A DNA stretch of 44,227 nt from CAKVLS01 sp045534265 (GCA_045534265.1 JAZSJH010000003.1:1-44227); one strand, 5' to 3'; shown: positions 8,611 to 16,839, counted from the stretch's first letter. A program made the numbers and translations. The notes: a model not told the origin generated them from the letters alone.

Positions 8611-9138
8611 ATGCAAGATATGTTAGATACAATAGTATCAAGACGCAGTGTAAAATCATACAAAAGCGATATAGTACCAGATGAGCTTATTGAAAAGGTA
8701 ATCAAAGCCGGCACTTATGCCCCATCCGGCATGAACAAACAATCACCTATAATTGTCGCAATAACAAACAAGCAAGTAAGGGACAATCTATCCAAAACCG
8801 TTGCCCAAATGCGTGGCAGAAGTGATTTTGACCCATTTTATAACGCCCCTGTAGTACTTGTTGTTCTTGCAGACAAAAACAACTTCACTCACATATATGA
8901 CGGCAGCCTTGTTATGCAAAATATGTTACTAGAAGCCCACAGCTTAGGACTTGGCGCTTGCTGGATACACTGGTGCAAAGAAGCTTTTGAAAGCGAATAT
9001 GGCAAGTCTATTTTGGTGTCTCTAGGGCTAAACCCAGACGCTTATGAAGGCATAGGTCACTGCATACTTGGCTATCCAGAAACAAAACCCGAAGGAACTT
9101 TGCCACGCAAAGAAAATTATGTGTATTATATAAGATAA
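8611..9138 (+). CDS. Nitroreductase-family FMN oxidoreductase
   Basis: 175 aa, AAGGAG ribosome site. Typical nitroreductase layout: SRRSVKSYKSD (11-21, FMN phosphate contact), APSGMNKQSPIIVAI (about 37-51), a central GSLVMQNMLLEAHSLGLGACWIHW helix-strand unit and a C-terminal LGYPETKPEGTLPRKE (FMN contact). These flavoenzymes reduce nitro-aromatics, quinones or related substrates with NAD(P)H. At 175 aa it belongs to the short subgroup. The physiological substrate cannot be read from sequence. Confidence 0.92.
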   Translation: MQDMLDTIVSRRSVKSYKSDIVPDELIEKVIKAGTYAPSGMNKQSPIIVAITNKQVRDNLSKTVAQMRGRSDFDPFYNAPVVLVVLADKNNFTHIYDGSLVMQNMLLEAHSLGLGACWIHWCKEAFESEYGKSILVSLGLNPDAYEGIGHCILGYPETKPEGTLPRKENYVYYIR

Positions 9139-9172
9139 ACAGTTGTTTTAATAAAAAATTATAAAACAAATC

Positions 9173-9206
9173 AAAAAACTACTAGAAATTTTTCTAGTAG
9201 TTTTTT
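9173..9206. terminator. Bidirectional terminator
   Basis: AAAAAACTACTAGAAA / TTTCTAGTAGTTTTTT sits between the convergent nitroreductase and TSCPD genes and carries a T run in either direction. Confidence 0.9.
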
Positions 9207-9213
9207 ATAAACA

Positions 9214-9468
9214 TTATTTATTTTCTTCCAAAGCCTTTCTTACAGCAATCGCTAGCTGATCTGCACATGATGTAGACCTAAAGCCACAAGTATTTCCTTT
9301 GAGCTTTCTTTCTATCTCACTTACTGTCATACCATCTACAAGTTTTGATATCGCTTTCAAATTACCATTACAGCCGCCCACAAAAGATACTTTTGTTATA
9401 ATATCTCCATTAATATCAAACTTAATTTCTCTAGAGCAAGTGCCATTTGTTTTGTATATATATTCCAT
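9214..9468 (-). CDS. TSCPD-domain protein (TIGR03905 type)
   Basis: 84 aa. The C-terminal TCGFRSTSCADQLAIAV is the TSCPD motif shared with the C-terminal domain of class II ribonucleotide reductases. The free-standing form of this size is a known uncharacterised Bacillota family (TIGR03905). Conserved cysteines at about residues 11, 33, 61 and 68 could bind metal. An AAAGGTGG-type ribosome site precedes the ATG. Confidence 0.88.
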   Translation of the reverse strand: MEYIYKTNGTCSREIKFDINGDIITKVSFVGGCNGNLKAISKLVDGMTVSEIERKLKGNTCGFRSTSCADQLAIAVRKALEENK

Positions 9469-9582
9469 ATAACCACCTTTTACACTTTTAATTTATCAAA
9501 AATATAGCTGTTCAGTCAATTTATTTATATATCGTTTTTTTTGAGCAAAAATATTTATTTGCTGTGACTTTTTTATAATATA

Positions 9583-9591
9583 TGCTAAAAT
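9583..9591 (+). promoter_or_regulatory. Extended -10 element TGCTAAAAT
   Basis: TATGCTAAAATACTAT lies 25 nt before the DUF1653 start, matching the boxes at 6622, 7836 and 10443. Confidence 0.55.
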
Positions 9592-9615
9592 ACTATCATA
9601 AAAGGAAGTAACAAA

Positions 9616-9891
9616 ATGGAAAATTTAGTAAACCCAGGTATTTATAAACATTTCAAAGGCGGATATGTACTTGTTTTGTTTTGCGCTAAACACTCAGACA
9701 GAGATGAAGTCGAAGTTGTATATAAAGGTCTAAACAATGGCAAATTTTATGCAAGACCTATAGAGTCTTTTTGCGAAATTGTAGAAACAGAAAATGGCAA
9801 AACTCAACGTTTTGTCAAGGCAGATATAAATGATGCAAAAGACCTTATTAAGGCAGACGAAATAAAAACCTTAATGAATATTTTTAATTAA
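9616..9891 (+). CDS. DUF1653-domain protein
   Basis: 91 aa. The N-terminal PGIYKHFKGGYVLVL...AKHSDRDEVEVVYKGL...FYARPIESFCEIVE is the DUF1653 fold, a small beta-barrel-like domain of unknown function often next to or fused with NUDIX genes. Here a NUDIX-type gene follows after 17 nt, so the usual partnership is preserved as a two-gene unit. Confidence 0.9.
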   Translation: MENLVNPGIYKHFKGGYVLVLFCAKHSDRDEVEVVYKGLNNGKFYARPIESFCEIVETENGKTQRFVKADINDAKDLIKADEIKTLMNIFN

Positions 9892-9908
9892 GATAAAGGA
9901 ATTATTTT

Positions 9909-10394
9909 ATGGAGATTTTGGATATATACGACAAGTTTGGCGGTAAAACTGGCAAAACAATTGTAAGGGGTAACAAAAACTTTGGAGATAATGAATATAT
10001 AAAGCTAGCAACCCTTTGGCTAAAGAGCAAAGACAAATATCTACTGCAAGTTTGCTCTAAGGAAAAGGGCGGCGAATATGCCGTGACAGGCGGACACGTA
10101 AAGACTGGCGCAACTTCTCTAACCCAAGCCGTAATCGAAGCTCTAGAAGAGTTAAACCTTGACTTGCAAGAAGATTCTTTACAATTTCTTGGCAGTATTA
10201 TAATTAAACACGCTATATTTGATATTTATCTACACGAAGACGATAATTTGTCCAATTATAAATTTACCCTTCAAACAAGCGAAGTCGAAAGTGTACTTTG
10301 GCTAACAAAAAATCAAATAGAATCTTTACCCGAAAACCTACTTAGAAAATCAACAAAATTGCAGTACGACCAATATATAAAAGACAAAAAGTGA
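9909..10394 (+). CDS. NUDIX-fold protein with an incomplete Nudix box
   Basis: 161 aa. GGHVKTGATSLTQAVIEALEELNL (about 57-80) aligns with the Nudix box, but the first Glu is Ala and the catalytic REUXEE reads IEALEE, so the Arg is lost while the last two Glu remain. Typical Nudix enzymes cleave nucleoside diphosphate derivatives. The altered box suggests a relaxed or changed chemistry, which is inference. It follows the DUF1653 gene in a likely operon and ends at a terminator. Confidence 0.82.
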   Translation: MEILDIYDKFGGKTGKTIVRGNKNFGDNEYIKLATLWLKSKDKYLLQVCSKEKGGEYAVTGGHVKTGATSLTQAVIEALEELNLDLQEDSLQFLGSIIIKHAIFDIYLHEDDNLSNYKFTLQTSEVESVLWLTKNQIESLPENLLRKSTKLQYDQYIKDKK

Positions 10395-10420
10395 GAAGGC
10401 TATCTCACTTTTTATTTTTT
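10388..10420 (+). terminator. Intrinsic terminator
   Basis: AAAAAGTGAGA-AGGCTA-TCTCACTTTTT, overlapping the NUDIX stop codon. Confidence 0.88.
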
Positions 10421-10442
10421 GTTATTTCTTTTATAGACTTTT

Positions 10443-10462
10443 TGCTAAAATAAGTGTATAAT
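10443..10462 (+). promoter_or_regulatory. Promoter region of the SUF-like pair
   Basis: TGCTAAAAT (10443-10451) is followed by TGTATAAT (TATAAT at 10457-10462), 20 nt before the start of the ATPase gene. Either could be the -10. Confidence 0.5.
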
Positions 10463-10482
10463 CTGCAAGTAGGATAAAAATT

Positions 10483-11202
10483 ATGATAAAACTAAAAGAC
10501 ATAACATACACAGTAAAAGATAACGAAACTGGTGAGAATAGAACCATTCTTCAAGATATTAATGTAGAATTTCCTGCTGGCAAAATAACGGTTATCACAG
10601 GACACAATGGCAGTGGAAAATCAACCTTAATTCGCCTTTTAATGGGCATAAATAAGCCTACAAGCGGCGAAATCTACATAAACAATAAGAAAGCAAACAA
10701 CCTATCAATTACTGAAAGAGCGCAAATGGGGCTTACTATGGCGTTTCAACAACCAATTAAATTTAAGGGCTTAACAGTAAAAGATATGCTAACAATAGCT
10801 AGTGGCAAAGAGCTTAATTTATCTACCGCCTGCGAATACCTTGCTCAAGTAGGTCTTTGTGCAAAGGACTATATAGATAGAGAACTTGATGACACACTTT
10901 CTGGCGGAGAACTAAAAAGAATAGAACTTGCAACTGCCCTTTGTAAAGGCGGAGATATTTTGCTGTTTGACGAACCAGAAGCAGGTATTGACCTTTGGAG
11001 CTTTGACAACTTAGTTAGCTTGTTTGAAAAACAACGTGGCAAAACAATAATTATTGTTAGCCACCAAAAGCGCATACTAGAAATTGCAGACTATATATTG
11101 CTTTTGAGCAGCAAAGAAAAACCAATCCTTGATAAGCGATCAAAACTAATTAATAAACTATCTTCTCAAAAATGCAATAGACTGGAGGGCGAAAATGAAT
11201 AA
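10483..11202 (+). CDS. Fe-S cluster assembly ATPase (SufC/SmsC type)
   Basis: 239 aa ABC ATPase: Walker A GHNGSGKST (40-48), Q-loop AFQQ, signature LSGGE (139-143), Walker B LLFDEPEAGID (about 160-170) and switch His in IIVSHQKR. The EPEAGID sequence and the size fit SufC. SufC drives conformational change in the SufB/D scaffold on which iron-sulfur clusters are built in the cytosol. The next gene is a shortened SufB, overlapping by 8 nt. No SufD, SufS, SufU or SufE lies beside them. Confidence 0.9.
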   Translation: MIKLKDITYTVKDNETGENRTILQDINVEFPAGKITVITGHNGSGKSTLIRLLMGINKPTSGEIYINNKKANNLSITERAQMGLTMAFQQPIKFKGLTVKDMLTIASGKELNLSTACEYLAQVGLCAKDYIDRELDDTLSGGELKRIELATALCKGGDILLFDEPEAGIDLWSFDNLVSLFEKQRGKTIIIVSHQKRILEIADYILLLSSKEKPILDKRSKLINKLSSQKCNRLEGENE

Positions 11203-12121
11203 CTTAACAAACGAGCAAAAAGAGTTAATCTCTGCCCTAGCCGATATGCACGAAATACCACAAGGTAGTTACAACATAAGAAAAGATGGCGAAAGCTTAG
11301 TTAGAGTTTCGACCGAAGACATACAAATTATTCCAAAACAAGATAAAAGTGGCATAGATATTTATGTAAAACCAGGCGTAAAAAACAAAAGCCTTCATAT
11401 CCCTGTAATAGTCACAGTGGGCGGACTTTCTGATCTTGTTTATAATGACTTTTATATTGGTAAAGATGCTGATGTATATATTGTTGCAGGTTGTGGCATA
11501 CACAATGACACAAGTAAAACAAGCGAGCACAACGGAATACACACTTTTCACCTTGGCAAAAACTGCAAAGTAAAATATATTGAAAAACATTTGGGCCAAG
11601 GCAAAGGCAGTGGCGATAAAAACCTAAACCCAACAACCACTATAAAAATGGATAAGGGTAGTTATTTTGAAATGGAAACAATCCAACTAGGCGGAGTAAC
11701 CTACTCTGACCGCAAAACTAACGCAACCCTTGCTCAAGATGCAAAGTTGCTTGTAAAAGAAAAAATTTTAACAACCGAAAAACAAATAGCAAAAACTATC
11801 TTTAATGTAACCTTAAAAGGCAAACATTCATCTGTTGAAGTTATAAGCCGCAGCGTTGCAAAAGACAGTTCTAAGCAAAAATTTGTATCTGTTATCCGTG
11901 GCAAAAACGAATGTTTTGGACACGTAGAGTGTGACGGAATTCTTCTTGACAAAGCCATTATCGAAAGCAGTCCAAAAGTTATTGCCGAAGACATCAATGC
12001 AACACTTGTACACGAAGCAGCCATAGGAAAAATTGCCGGAGAGCAAATAATAAAACTTCAATCTCTAGGGCTTACAGAAGACGAAGCGCAAAATCAAATC
12101 ATAAAGGGCTTTTTGAAATAA
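11195..12121 (+). CDS. Short SufB-like Fe-S scaffold (SmsB type)
   Basis: 308 aa, about two thirds of canonical SufB. It has the beta-helix of SufB/D proteins (HIPVIVTVGG..., DVYIVAGCGIHND, repeated strand pattern to about 240) and the conserved C-terminal helical end GHVECDGILLDKAIIESSPKVIAEDINATLVHEAAIGKIAGEQIIKLQSLGLTEDEA in full. C117-type (GCGIH) and C245-type (HVECDG) cysteines could serve as cluster ligands. The N-terminal region of classical SufB is missing, as in the reduced two-gene SUF-like systems (SmsCB) described in archaea and some bacteria. Starts inside the end of the ATPase gene, so translation is probably coupled. Confidence 0.88.
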   Translation: MNNLTNEQKELISALADMHEIPQGSYNIRKDGESLVRVSTEDIQIIPKQDKSGIDIYVKPGVKNKSLHIPVIVTVGGLSDLVYNDFYIGKDADVYIVAGCGIHNDTSKTSEHNGIHTFHLGKNCKVKYIEKHLGQGKGSGDKNLNPTTTIKMDKGSYFEMETIQLGGVTYSDRKTNATLAQDAKLLVKEKILTTEKQIAKTIFNVTLKGKHSSVEVISRSVAKDSSKQKFVSVIRGKNECFGHVECDGILLDKAIIESSPKVIAEDINATLVHEAAIGKIAGEQIIKLQSLGLTEDEAQNQIIKGFLK

Positions 12122-12135
12122 AAAGCTCTTTTTAT
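12104..12135 (+). terminator. Intrinsic terminator overlapping the stop codon
   Basis: AAAGGGCTTTTT-GAAAT-AAAAAGCTCTTTTT; one G-U step in the stem; T run follows. Confidence 0.7.
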
Positions 12136-12214
12136 TTTTATAATTTATTTACCATCTACCCTATTTGTGGTATAATAAATATATGGACATAAAGTCAAAA
12201 GGAAGGGATAAAAT

Positions 12215-12670
12215 ATGAAACTTGCAGAAGCACTTATCGAAAGAGCGGATATAAAAACAAAAATAGAAATGCTAAGAATGCGTATGATAAACAACGCAAA
12301 AATTCAAGAAGGAACGACTCCTAACGAAGAGCCAAAAACACTACTTAAAGAGCTAGACGAAAAGCTTGAGCGAATGGAATATTTAATCAAACACATAAAT
12401 AAAACAAACGAACTAACCAAAGCCAAAGACGGCAAAACTATCAGTGAAATGATTGCTGAAAAAGACGTCTTGTCAAAAAAATTAAGCATACTTGGATCTT
12501 ACATTGATTCTGCCAGCGCAACAACTACTAGACTTACCCATACAGAAATTAAAATTTTGAGTGCCTTTTCTATTGCAGATATGCAAAAACAAATAGACAA
12601 ACTTTCAAAAACCTTGAGAGAACTTGACACAAAAATTCAAGAACTAAACTGGCTAACCGAACTTATCTAA
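12215..12670 (+). CDS. DIP1984-family protein
   Basis: 151 aa, almost all alpha-helical with long charged heptads. MKLAEALIERADIKTKIEMLRMRM at the start, the LIKHINKTNELT segment and the REL-TKIQELNWLTEL end are the hallmarks of the DIP1984 family (septicolysin-related annotation in some databases), whose function is unknown. Preceded by GTGGTATAAT (12167-12176) and an AAGGAAGGG ribosome site. Confidence 0.88.
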   Translation: MKLAEALIERADIKTKIEMLRMRMINNAKIQEGTTPNEEPKTLLKELDEKLERMEYLIKHINKTNELTKAKDGKTISEMIAEKDVLSKKLSILGSYIDSASATTTRLTHTEIKILSAFSIADMQKQIDKLSKTLRELDTKIQELNWLTELI

Positions 12671-12906
12671 CATATAGTAGGTAACAAATAAAGGTGGATA
12701 TTAAACTCGGCAACGGAGTTATTTGTTGCGGCATTTAGGGTAATGGTCCAAATAACTAGGACAAAAGTTTATTTTTACGTTATTACTTTTACATGCGTAA
12801 TGTTATAAATTATTTTTATTACCAAATATCAATTTATTTGTGAGGGTGTGGCAAACGGGGAAATAATAAAAATAGCGAAATTGCAATATTGCAATTTCGT
12901 TTTTTT
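12657..12906 (+). ncRNA. Candidate structured non-coding RNA with its own terminator
   Basis: About 250 nt between the DIP1984-family gene and asnS without a reading frame. A possible promoter lies in the end of the upstream gene (TTGACA at 12623-12628, 16-nt spacer, TAAACT at 12645-12650). Helices visible: GTAACAAATAA (12681-12691) with TTATTTGTTGC (12719-12729), enclosing AACTC/GAGTT; GTCC/GGAC near 12748-12765; a perfect ATTTTTATTA/TAATAAAAAT (12812-12821, 12864-12873) around a G-rich loop; and a terminator CGAAATTGCAA/TTGCAATTTCG plus T7 (12876-12906). The class is not identified. The raiA motif is one possibility I cannot confirm. A T-box for asnS was considered and is weakly supported. 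Confidence 0.6.
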
Positions 12907-12947
12907 ATGCAAAGAGCCTTAAAACACTTTATTACAATGCTTTTTTA

Positions 12948-12956
12948 TGTTAAAAT
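12948..12956 (+). promoter_or_regulatory. -10 element of asnS
   Basis: TATGTTAAAATAACA lies 26 nt before the asnS start and downstream of the ncRNA terminator, so asnS seems to have its own promoter. Confidence 0.5.
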
Positions 12957-12981
12957 AACATTTGTTAAAAGAAGGTTTATT

Positions 12982-14370
12982 ATGAAAAAGACAGATATAA
13001 AACAATTATACAATACATATGGCGACCTAAATGGCAAAAACGTTACAATCGGCGGCTGGATTAGGTCATCTAGAGACCTAAAAGATTTTGGGTTTTTGGA
13101 CGTTAATGACGGCACTTGCTTTAAGGGCGTTCAAGTAGTTTTTGAAAAAGCAAATTGCGAAAATTTTGACGACCTTGCAAAATTAAATGCAGGCTCATCT
13201 GTTGTTTGCTCTGGAACAGTTGTTGTTACCCCAGAAAACAAACAACCTTTTGAAATCAAAGCAGATAGTGTTGAGATTTTGTCAGCAACAGACCAAGAAT
13301 ACCCTCTTCAGAAGAAAAGACACTCTGCAGAATTTTTAAGAGAAATTGCTTACCTTAGACCAAGAACAAATCTATTCAATGCTGTATTTAGAGTAAGAAG
13401 CGAAACTGCTTTTGCTATACACAAATTCTTTAATGAAGAAGGTTTTGTATATGTTCACACACCTATCATCACAGGTGCTGACTGCGAAGGCGGAAGTGAT
13501 GTATTTAGAGTAACAACTCACAACTTTTATGATGAAAAAGTTATGAAAGATGCAAGCCCAGAAAATGACTTCTTTGGCAAAAATGTATTCCTTACTCCAA
13601 CAGGACAACTAGAAGGCGAAGCTTTGGCTCTTGCTTTTTCTAAAGTTTATACCTTTGGACCTACATTTAGAGCCGAAAACAGCAACACAACAAGACACGC
13701 AAGTGAGTTTTGGATGATAGAACCAGAAGTTGCCTTCAATGATTTATCAGACAATATGGACCTTATCGAAAAAATGGTAAAATATCTAATCAACCATTTG
13801 CTAAAAACATGTAAAACCGAAATTGAATTTTTCAATCAATTTGTAGACAATACCTTACTTGCAAGACTTACAAATGTTGTTTCAAACAAGTTTGAAAGAA
13901 TAACTTATACCGAAGCTATCAAACAACTAGAAAAACATAACGACAGCTTTGAATTCAAAGCCTTCTGGGGCTGCGATATGCAAAGCGAACACGAAAGATA
14001 TTTAACAGAACACATTTACAAAAAGCCAGTATTTGTAACTGATTATCCAAAAGAAATCAAGGCTTTTTATATGCGTCTTAATGATGACAAAAAGACAGTT
14101 GGAGCTTGTGACTTGCTTGTTCCTGGTATCGGCGAAATGGTTGGCGGCTCTCAAAGAGAAGAAAGACTTGATGTTCTTCTTGAGCTTATGTCAGACAAAG
14201 GCCTTAAAGAGCAGGATTACTGGTGGTATCTAAACTTGAGAAAATACGGCTCTGTTGTTCACAGTGGTTTTGGTCTTGGATTTGAAAGATTCTTGATGTA
14301 TGTAACAGGCGTTAACAATATAAGAGACGTTCAATTATTCCCAAGAACTCCAAACAACTGCAATTATTAA
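12982..14370 (+). CDS. asnS: Asparaginyl-tRNA synthetase
   Basis: 462 aa from the ATG at 12982, chosen because AGAAGG precedes it and the upstream in-frame ATGs lie in or before the promoter. N-terminal OB fold (about 15-105, VTIGGWIRSSRDLKDFGFLDVNDG) binds the anticodon. The class IIb catalytic core follows with motif 2 FRAENSNTTRHASEFWMIEPEVAF, the TRHASEFWMIEPE run being characteristic of AsnRS over AspRS, and motif 3 GLGFERFLMYVTG near the end. It charges tRNA-Asn with asparagine. Length is normal for the family. Single gene, ended by a terminator. Confidence 0.97.
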   Translation: MKKTDIKQLYNTYGDLNGKNVTIGGWIRSSRDLKDFGFLDVNDGTCFKGVQVVFEKANCENFDDLAKLNAGSSVVCSGTVVVTPENKQPFEIKADSVEILSATDQEYPLQKKRHSAEFLREIAYLRPRTNLFNAVFRVRSETAFAIHKFFNEEGFVYVHTPIITGADCEGGSDVFRVTTHNFYDEKVMKDASPENDFFGKNVFLTPTGQLEGEALALAFSKVYTFGPTFRAENSNTTRHASEFWMIEPEVAFNDLSDNMDLIEKMVKYLINHLLKTCKTEIEFFNQFVDNTLLARLTNVVSNKFERITYTEAIKQLEKHNDSFEFKAFWGCDMQSEHERYLTEHIYKKPVFVTDYPKEIKAFYMRLNDDKKTVGACDLLVPGIGEMVGGSQREERLDVLLELMSDKGLKEQDYWWYLNLRKYGSVVHSGFGLGFERFLMYVTGVNNIRDVQLFPRTPNNCNY

Positions 14371-14392
14371 AAATGCAACCACAAAAAATAAG

Positions 14393-14424
14393 ACCAAGTA
14401 GACTAATCTGCTTGGTTTTTTATT
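14393..14424 (+). terminator. asnS terminator
   Basis: ACCAAGTAG-ACTAAT-CTGCTTGGT then TTTTTT. Confidence 0.88.
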
Positions 14425-14430
14425 GCAACA

Positions 14431-14461
14431 AAAAAAAGATAGGCTGACCTATCTTTTTTTA
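14431..14461. terminator. Bidirectional terminator
   Basis: AAAAAAAGATAGG-CTGA-CCTATCTTTTTTT; serves the minus-strand membrane-protein pair that ends at 14462. Confidence 0.9.
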
Positions 14462-15301
14462 TTATAATGTTACACTAACAGTATATCTTGTAAGTGTTGC
14501 AAAATCATATACTTCTACAATAGTATTTCCATCAAACACAACATTGTTGTTGCCAACATAAATTGTGTAGTTTTCGTAAGTATAACCAAGACCAAATAGA
14601 TTGTATTTTGTCTCAGCCGTTGCTTTTGTAACATTTGATTCTGTGTATTCTGTTATGCCAGAAATCTTTGCTATAACAGATGCATAATCTGTTCCTTTAG
14701 ATACAAATGCTGTGTAGTTAGATTCGTCCAAAGATGTAGCAGAAGCATCTTCTACCCAAGCACCGCCAGCGTCTTTTGTATAAATAATAAATAGATAATC
14801 TGTAGTGTTATTATTTACATAATCAGCAACAGCTGCGTCATCTATTTTTGTTGGGTCTAGTCTTTGGATATAAGTTTTATCTGCAACAGTTGGTTTACGC
14901 ATAATAGTTTTTGTATCACCTTCTATTGATACTCTTTCTACCAAAGTATCGCCTGAGAAAGTAAACTCTTCGCTATTGTTATAAACACCAGATTTGTAAC
15001 TATAAGAAATCTTTGATGGTTTTGTTTTTTCAAAAGCGTTTGTTGCATACTCTACCGCAGATGCAGCTGCAACATCTTCTTCACCATGCTTTTGAGAAAG
15101 TGTAACAACACCAAAAGGTACAAGGACAGCTACAAAGGCAATTACAATAAATGTTTTCATTATATGTTTGCCAAAGCTATCTAGTATAATTGTCTTTCTT
15201 GATTTTTCTCTTTTTTGAGCAAGTTTTGCTTCGATTTTTTCTAGTTTCTTTTGTTTTTTAGGAGATATGTTTTCAGAAGCTACATTTTTGTTTTCTTCCA
15301 T
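14462..15301 (-). CDS. Single-pass membrane protein with large exterior domain, unknown
   Basis: 279 aa. A Lys/Glu-rich cytosolic N-terminus (1-45) is followed by one hydrophobic span (about 48-70, TFIVIAFVAVLVPFGVVTL) and a 200-residue outside domain rich in Thr, Ser, Tyr and Asp with beta character. No family recognised. The start codon overlaps the stop of the upstream HTH membrane regulator as TAATG, so the two are translationally coupled and probably act together, for example as sensor and regulator (inference). Confidence 0.75.
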   Translation of the reverse strand: MEENKNVASENISPKKQKKLEKIEAKLAQKREKSRKTIILDSFGKHIMKTFIVIAFVAVLVPFGVVTLSQKHGEEDVAAASAVEYATNAFEKTKPSKISYSYKSGVYNNSEEFTFSGDTLVERVSIEGDTKTIMRKPTVADKTYIQRLDPTKIDDAAVADYVNNNTTDYLFIIYTKDAGGAWVEDASATSLDESNYTAFVSKGTDYASVIAKISGITEYTESNVTKATAETKYNLFGLGYTYENYTIYVGNNNVVFDGNTIVEVYDFATLTRYTVSVTL

Positions 15302-16839
15302 TACTTATTACCTCCTTCTGCAGATTCGTCAGGAGTTTGTGAATCTTCACCTTTTCCTTTCTTTGATTTTTTCTCTTTCTTTTGTTTTGGCTCTTTTTCT
15401 GGTTTTTCTTGATTTGGGTCTATACCCTTTTTCTCAAGTTTCTTTTGACGTTTTTCTTCGTCTTGTTTTACCTCGCTAAAGCCAGTAACTTCATATGTTT
15501 CTGCTCCACGGAAAGCATCATATACTTTTGAGTATAAAATGTATCTTAATGCAACAAGTAGTGCAACTACTGTCAAGATAGGAAGCATATAGTATTCATA
15601 GAAAAGTTTTGTTCCATCAACTGTAGCTGTAAGCCCGCAAATAATCAAAGCGTAAGCTATAACATATGACAATATATCTAAAGCAAAGTTAATTGCGATA
15701 TGTTTTCTAACAGCTCTTGTTTGTTTTTCTTGAAGGTAACCATTATAGTCTGTCTTTTGAACTTTGTTAGAAACAATAATATTAGAGATTCTAACAAGCA
15801 ATACAAGCACAGCAACAACAGCCCAAGCAATCTTTGCAAACAAGCTACCAAACACATGTGGTAACATTTCAAAAAATCCTGTTGAGATTGTTGCTATAAT
15901 TCCTGTATTTAATCCAAATTGGTCTACAAGCTTTACTTCTCCAAATACTATTTGCATAACACCAAGCGCTACACAAACAACAGAAAGAATAAGTCCTACA
16001 AAACTTATAAACTTCAAAAGTTTTCTTGGCTTGTCTGTTCTTAGTTTGTATTTTGCAAATTTGATAACATATGTGTATGTTACAGTGTCTTTTTTTGCAG
16101 GTTTGATAGATGCTGCACTCATAAGAGCAAAAGACATATAAACAATGCTAAGTGCTGTAACTACAGTAAGACCATATTCGTATGTTTCTGTAGTAAAATA
16201 TACAATAAGAGCAAATGCTGCGCATAATAGTCCACTAAACAAATATGAAAGTTTAAGTGCTATAGCAGAATTTTTTGGCATAAATTCATTGCCGGCAAGC
16301 ATTCTGTAATTACCCTTTATTCCTATATACACCATAAAACCAGAAACAACCGCAATAAGGTACATAAATATCGCAGGAAGTATACCTGCCCAAGGCGCTA
16401 GGTACCCTATGTATATTTTTTCACCAACAACAAAGCTTGGTAAGAAAAGCGAAACCAAAATACCAATAGCAAGAATAATGGTCAAGTTAAATGTTCCTGT
16501 ACTACCATAGTAAGAACCATCTTTGATCATAAAGGTAAGCTTTGCGTCCGAATCTTCTTTTAGCTTTTGAGCTTCGGCTTTACGCTTTGCTACTTCTTTA
16601 ACGGTTTTTATTTCGCTTGAGTTATAAATTTGAATAAAGTTATCAGAAAAAAGGTCTGTTGGATTTTTTAGTCCGTACACGGCACAAATATCCATAACAT
16701 TAGTAATGGTTGGAAGTGATAGTCCACTCTCCCAAGCATTGTAATCTTGCAAACTAATTTGAAGTTTTTTAGACATTGCAAGGGGACTAATGTTGTGACG
16801 CTCTCTCAAAAACTTAATGTTTGAACCTAAAGAACTCAT
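15301..16839 (-). CDS. Membrane-embedded HTH (XRE-type) regulator candidate
   Basis: 512 aa. Residues 1-65 form a Cro/CI-type helix-turn-helix (IKFLRERHNISPLAMSKKLQISLQDYNAWESGLSLPT). A linker with a Lys/Glu helix follows, and then about eight or more hydrophobic spans from residue 115 to 450, ending in a long Lys/Glu-rich cytosolic tail (roughly 455-512). DNA-binding at the N-terminus plus many spans suggests a membrane-bound transcription factor, although HTH domains can also act in protein contacts. Coupled to the downstream single-pass protein by a TAATG overlap. A good promoter lies at 16882-16910. Confidence 0.78.
   Translation of the reverse strand: MSSLGSNIKFLRERHNISPLAMSKKLQISLQDYNAWESGLSLPTITNVMDICAVYGLKNPTDLFSDNFIQIYNSSEIKTVKEVAKRKAEAQKLKEDSDAKLTFMIKDGSYYGSTGTFNLTIILAIGILVSLFLPSFVVGEKIYIGYLAPWAGILPAIFMYLIAVVSGFMVYIGIKGNYRMLAGNEFMPKNSAIALKLSYLFSGLLCAAFALIVYFTTETYEYGLTVVTALSIVYMSFALMSAASIKPAKKDTVTYTYVIKFAKYKLRTDKPRKLLKFISFVGLILSVVCVALGVMQIVFGEVKLVDQFGLNTGIIATISTGFFEMLPHVFGSLFAKIAWAVVAVLVLLVRISNIIVSNKVQKTDYNGYLQEKQTRAVRKHIAINFALDILSYVIAYALIICGLTATVDGTKLFYEYYMLPILTVVALLVALRYILYSKVYDAFRGAETYEVTGFSEVKQDEEKRQKKLEKKGIDPNQEKPEKEPKQKKEKKSKKGKGEDSQTPDESAEGGNK

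Noticed and set aside
12681..12906. T-box riboswitch controlling asnS (TGGC in the GGGTGTGGCAAACGGGG stretch would pair with a GCCA tRNA-Asn end)
   Set aside because: No convincing stem I with AAC specifier, the T-box-like stretch does not overlap the terminator, and asnS seems to have a promoter after the terminator.
12889..12981. 31-residue N-terminal extension of AsnRS
   Set aside because: The extension overlaps the ncRNA terminator and the asnS -10 box; the ATG at 12982 has the ribosome site and matches the family start.
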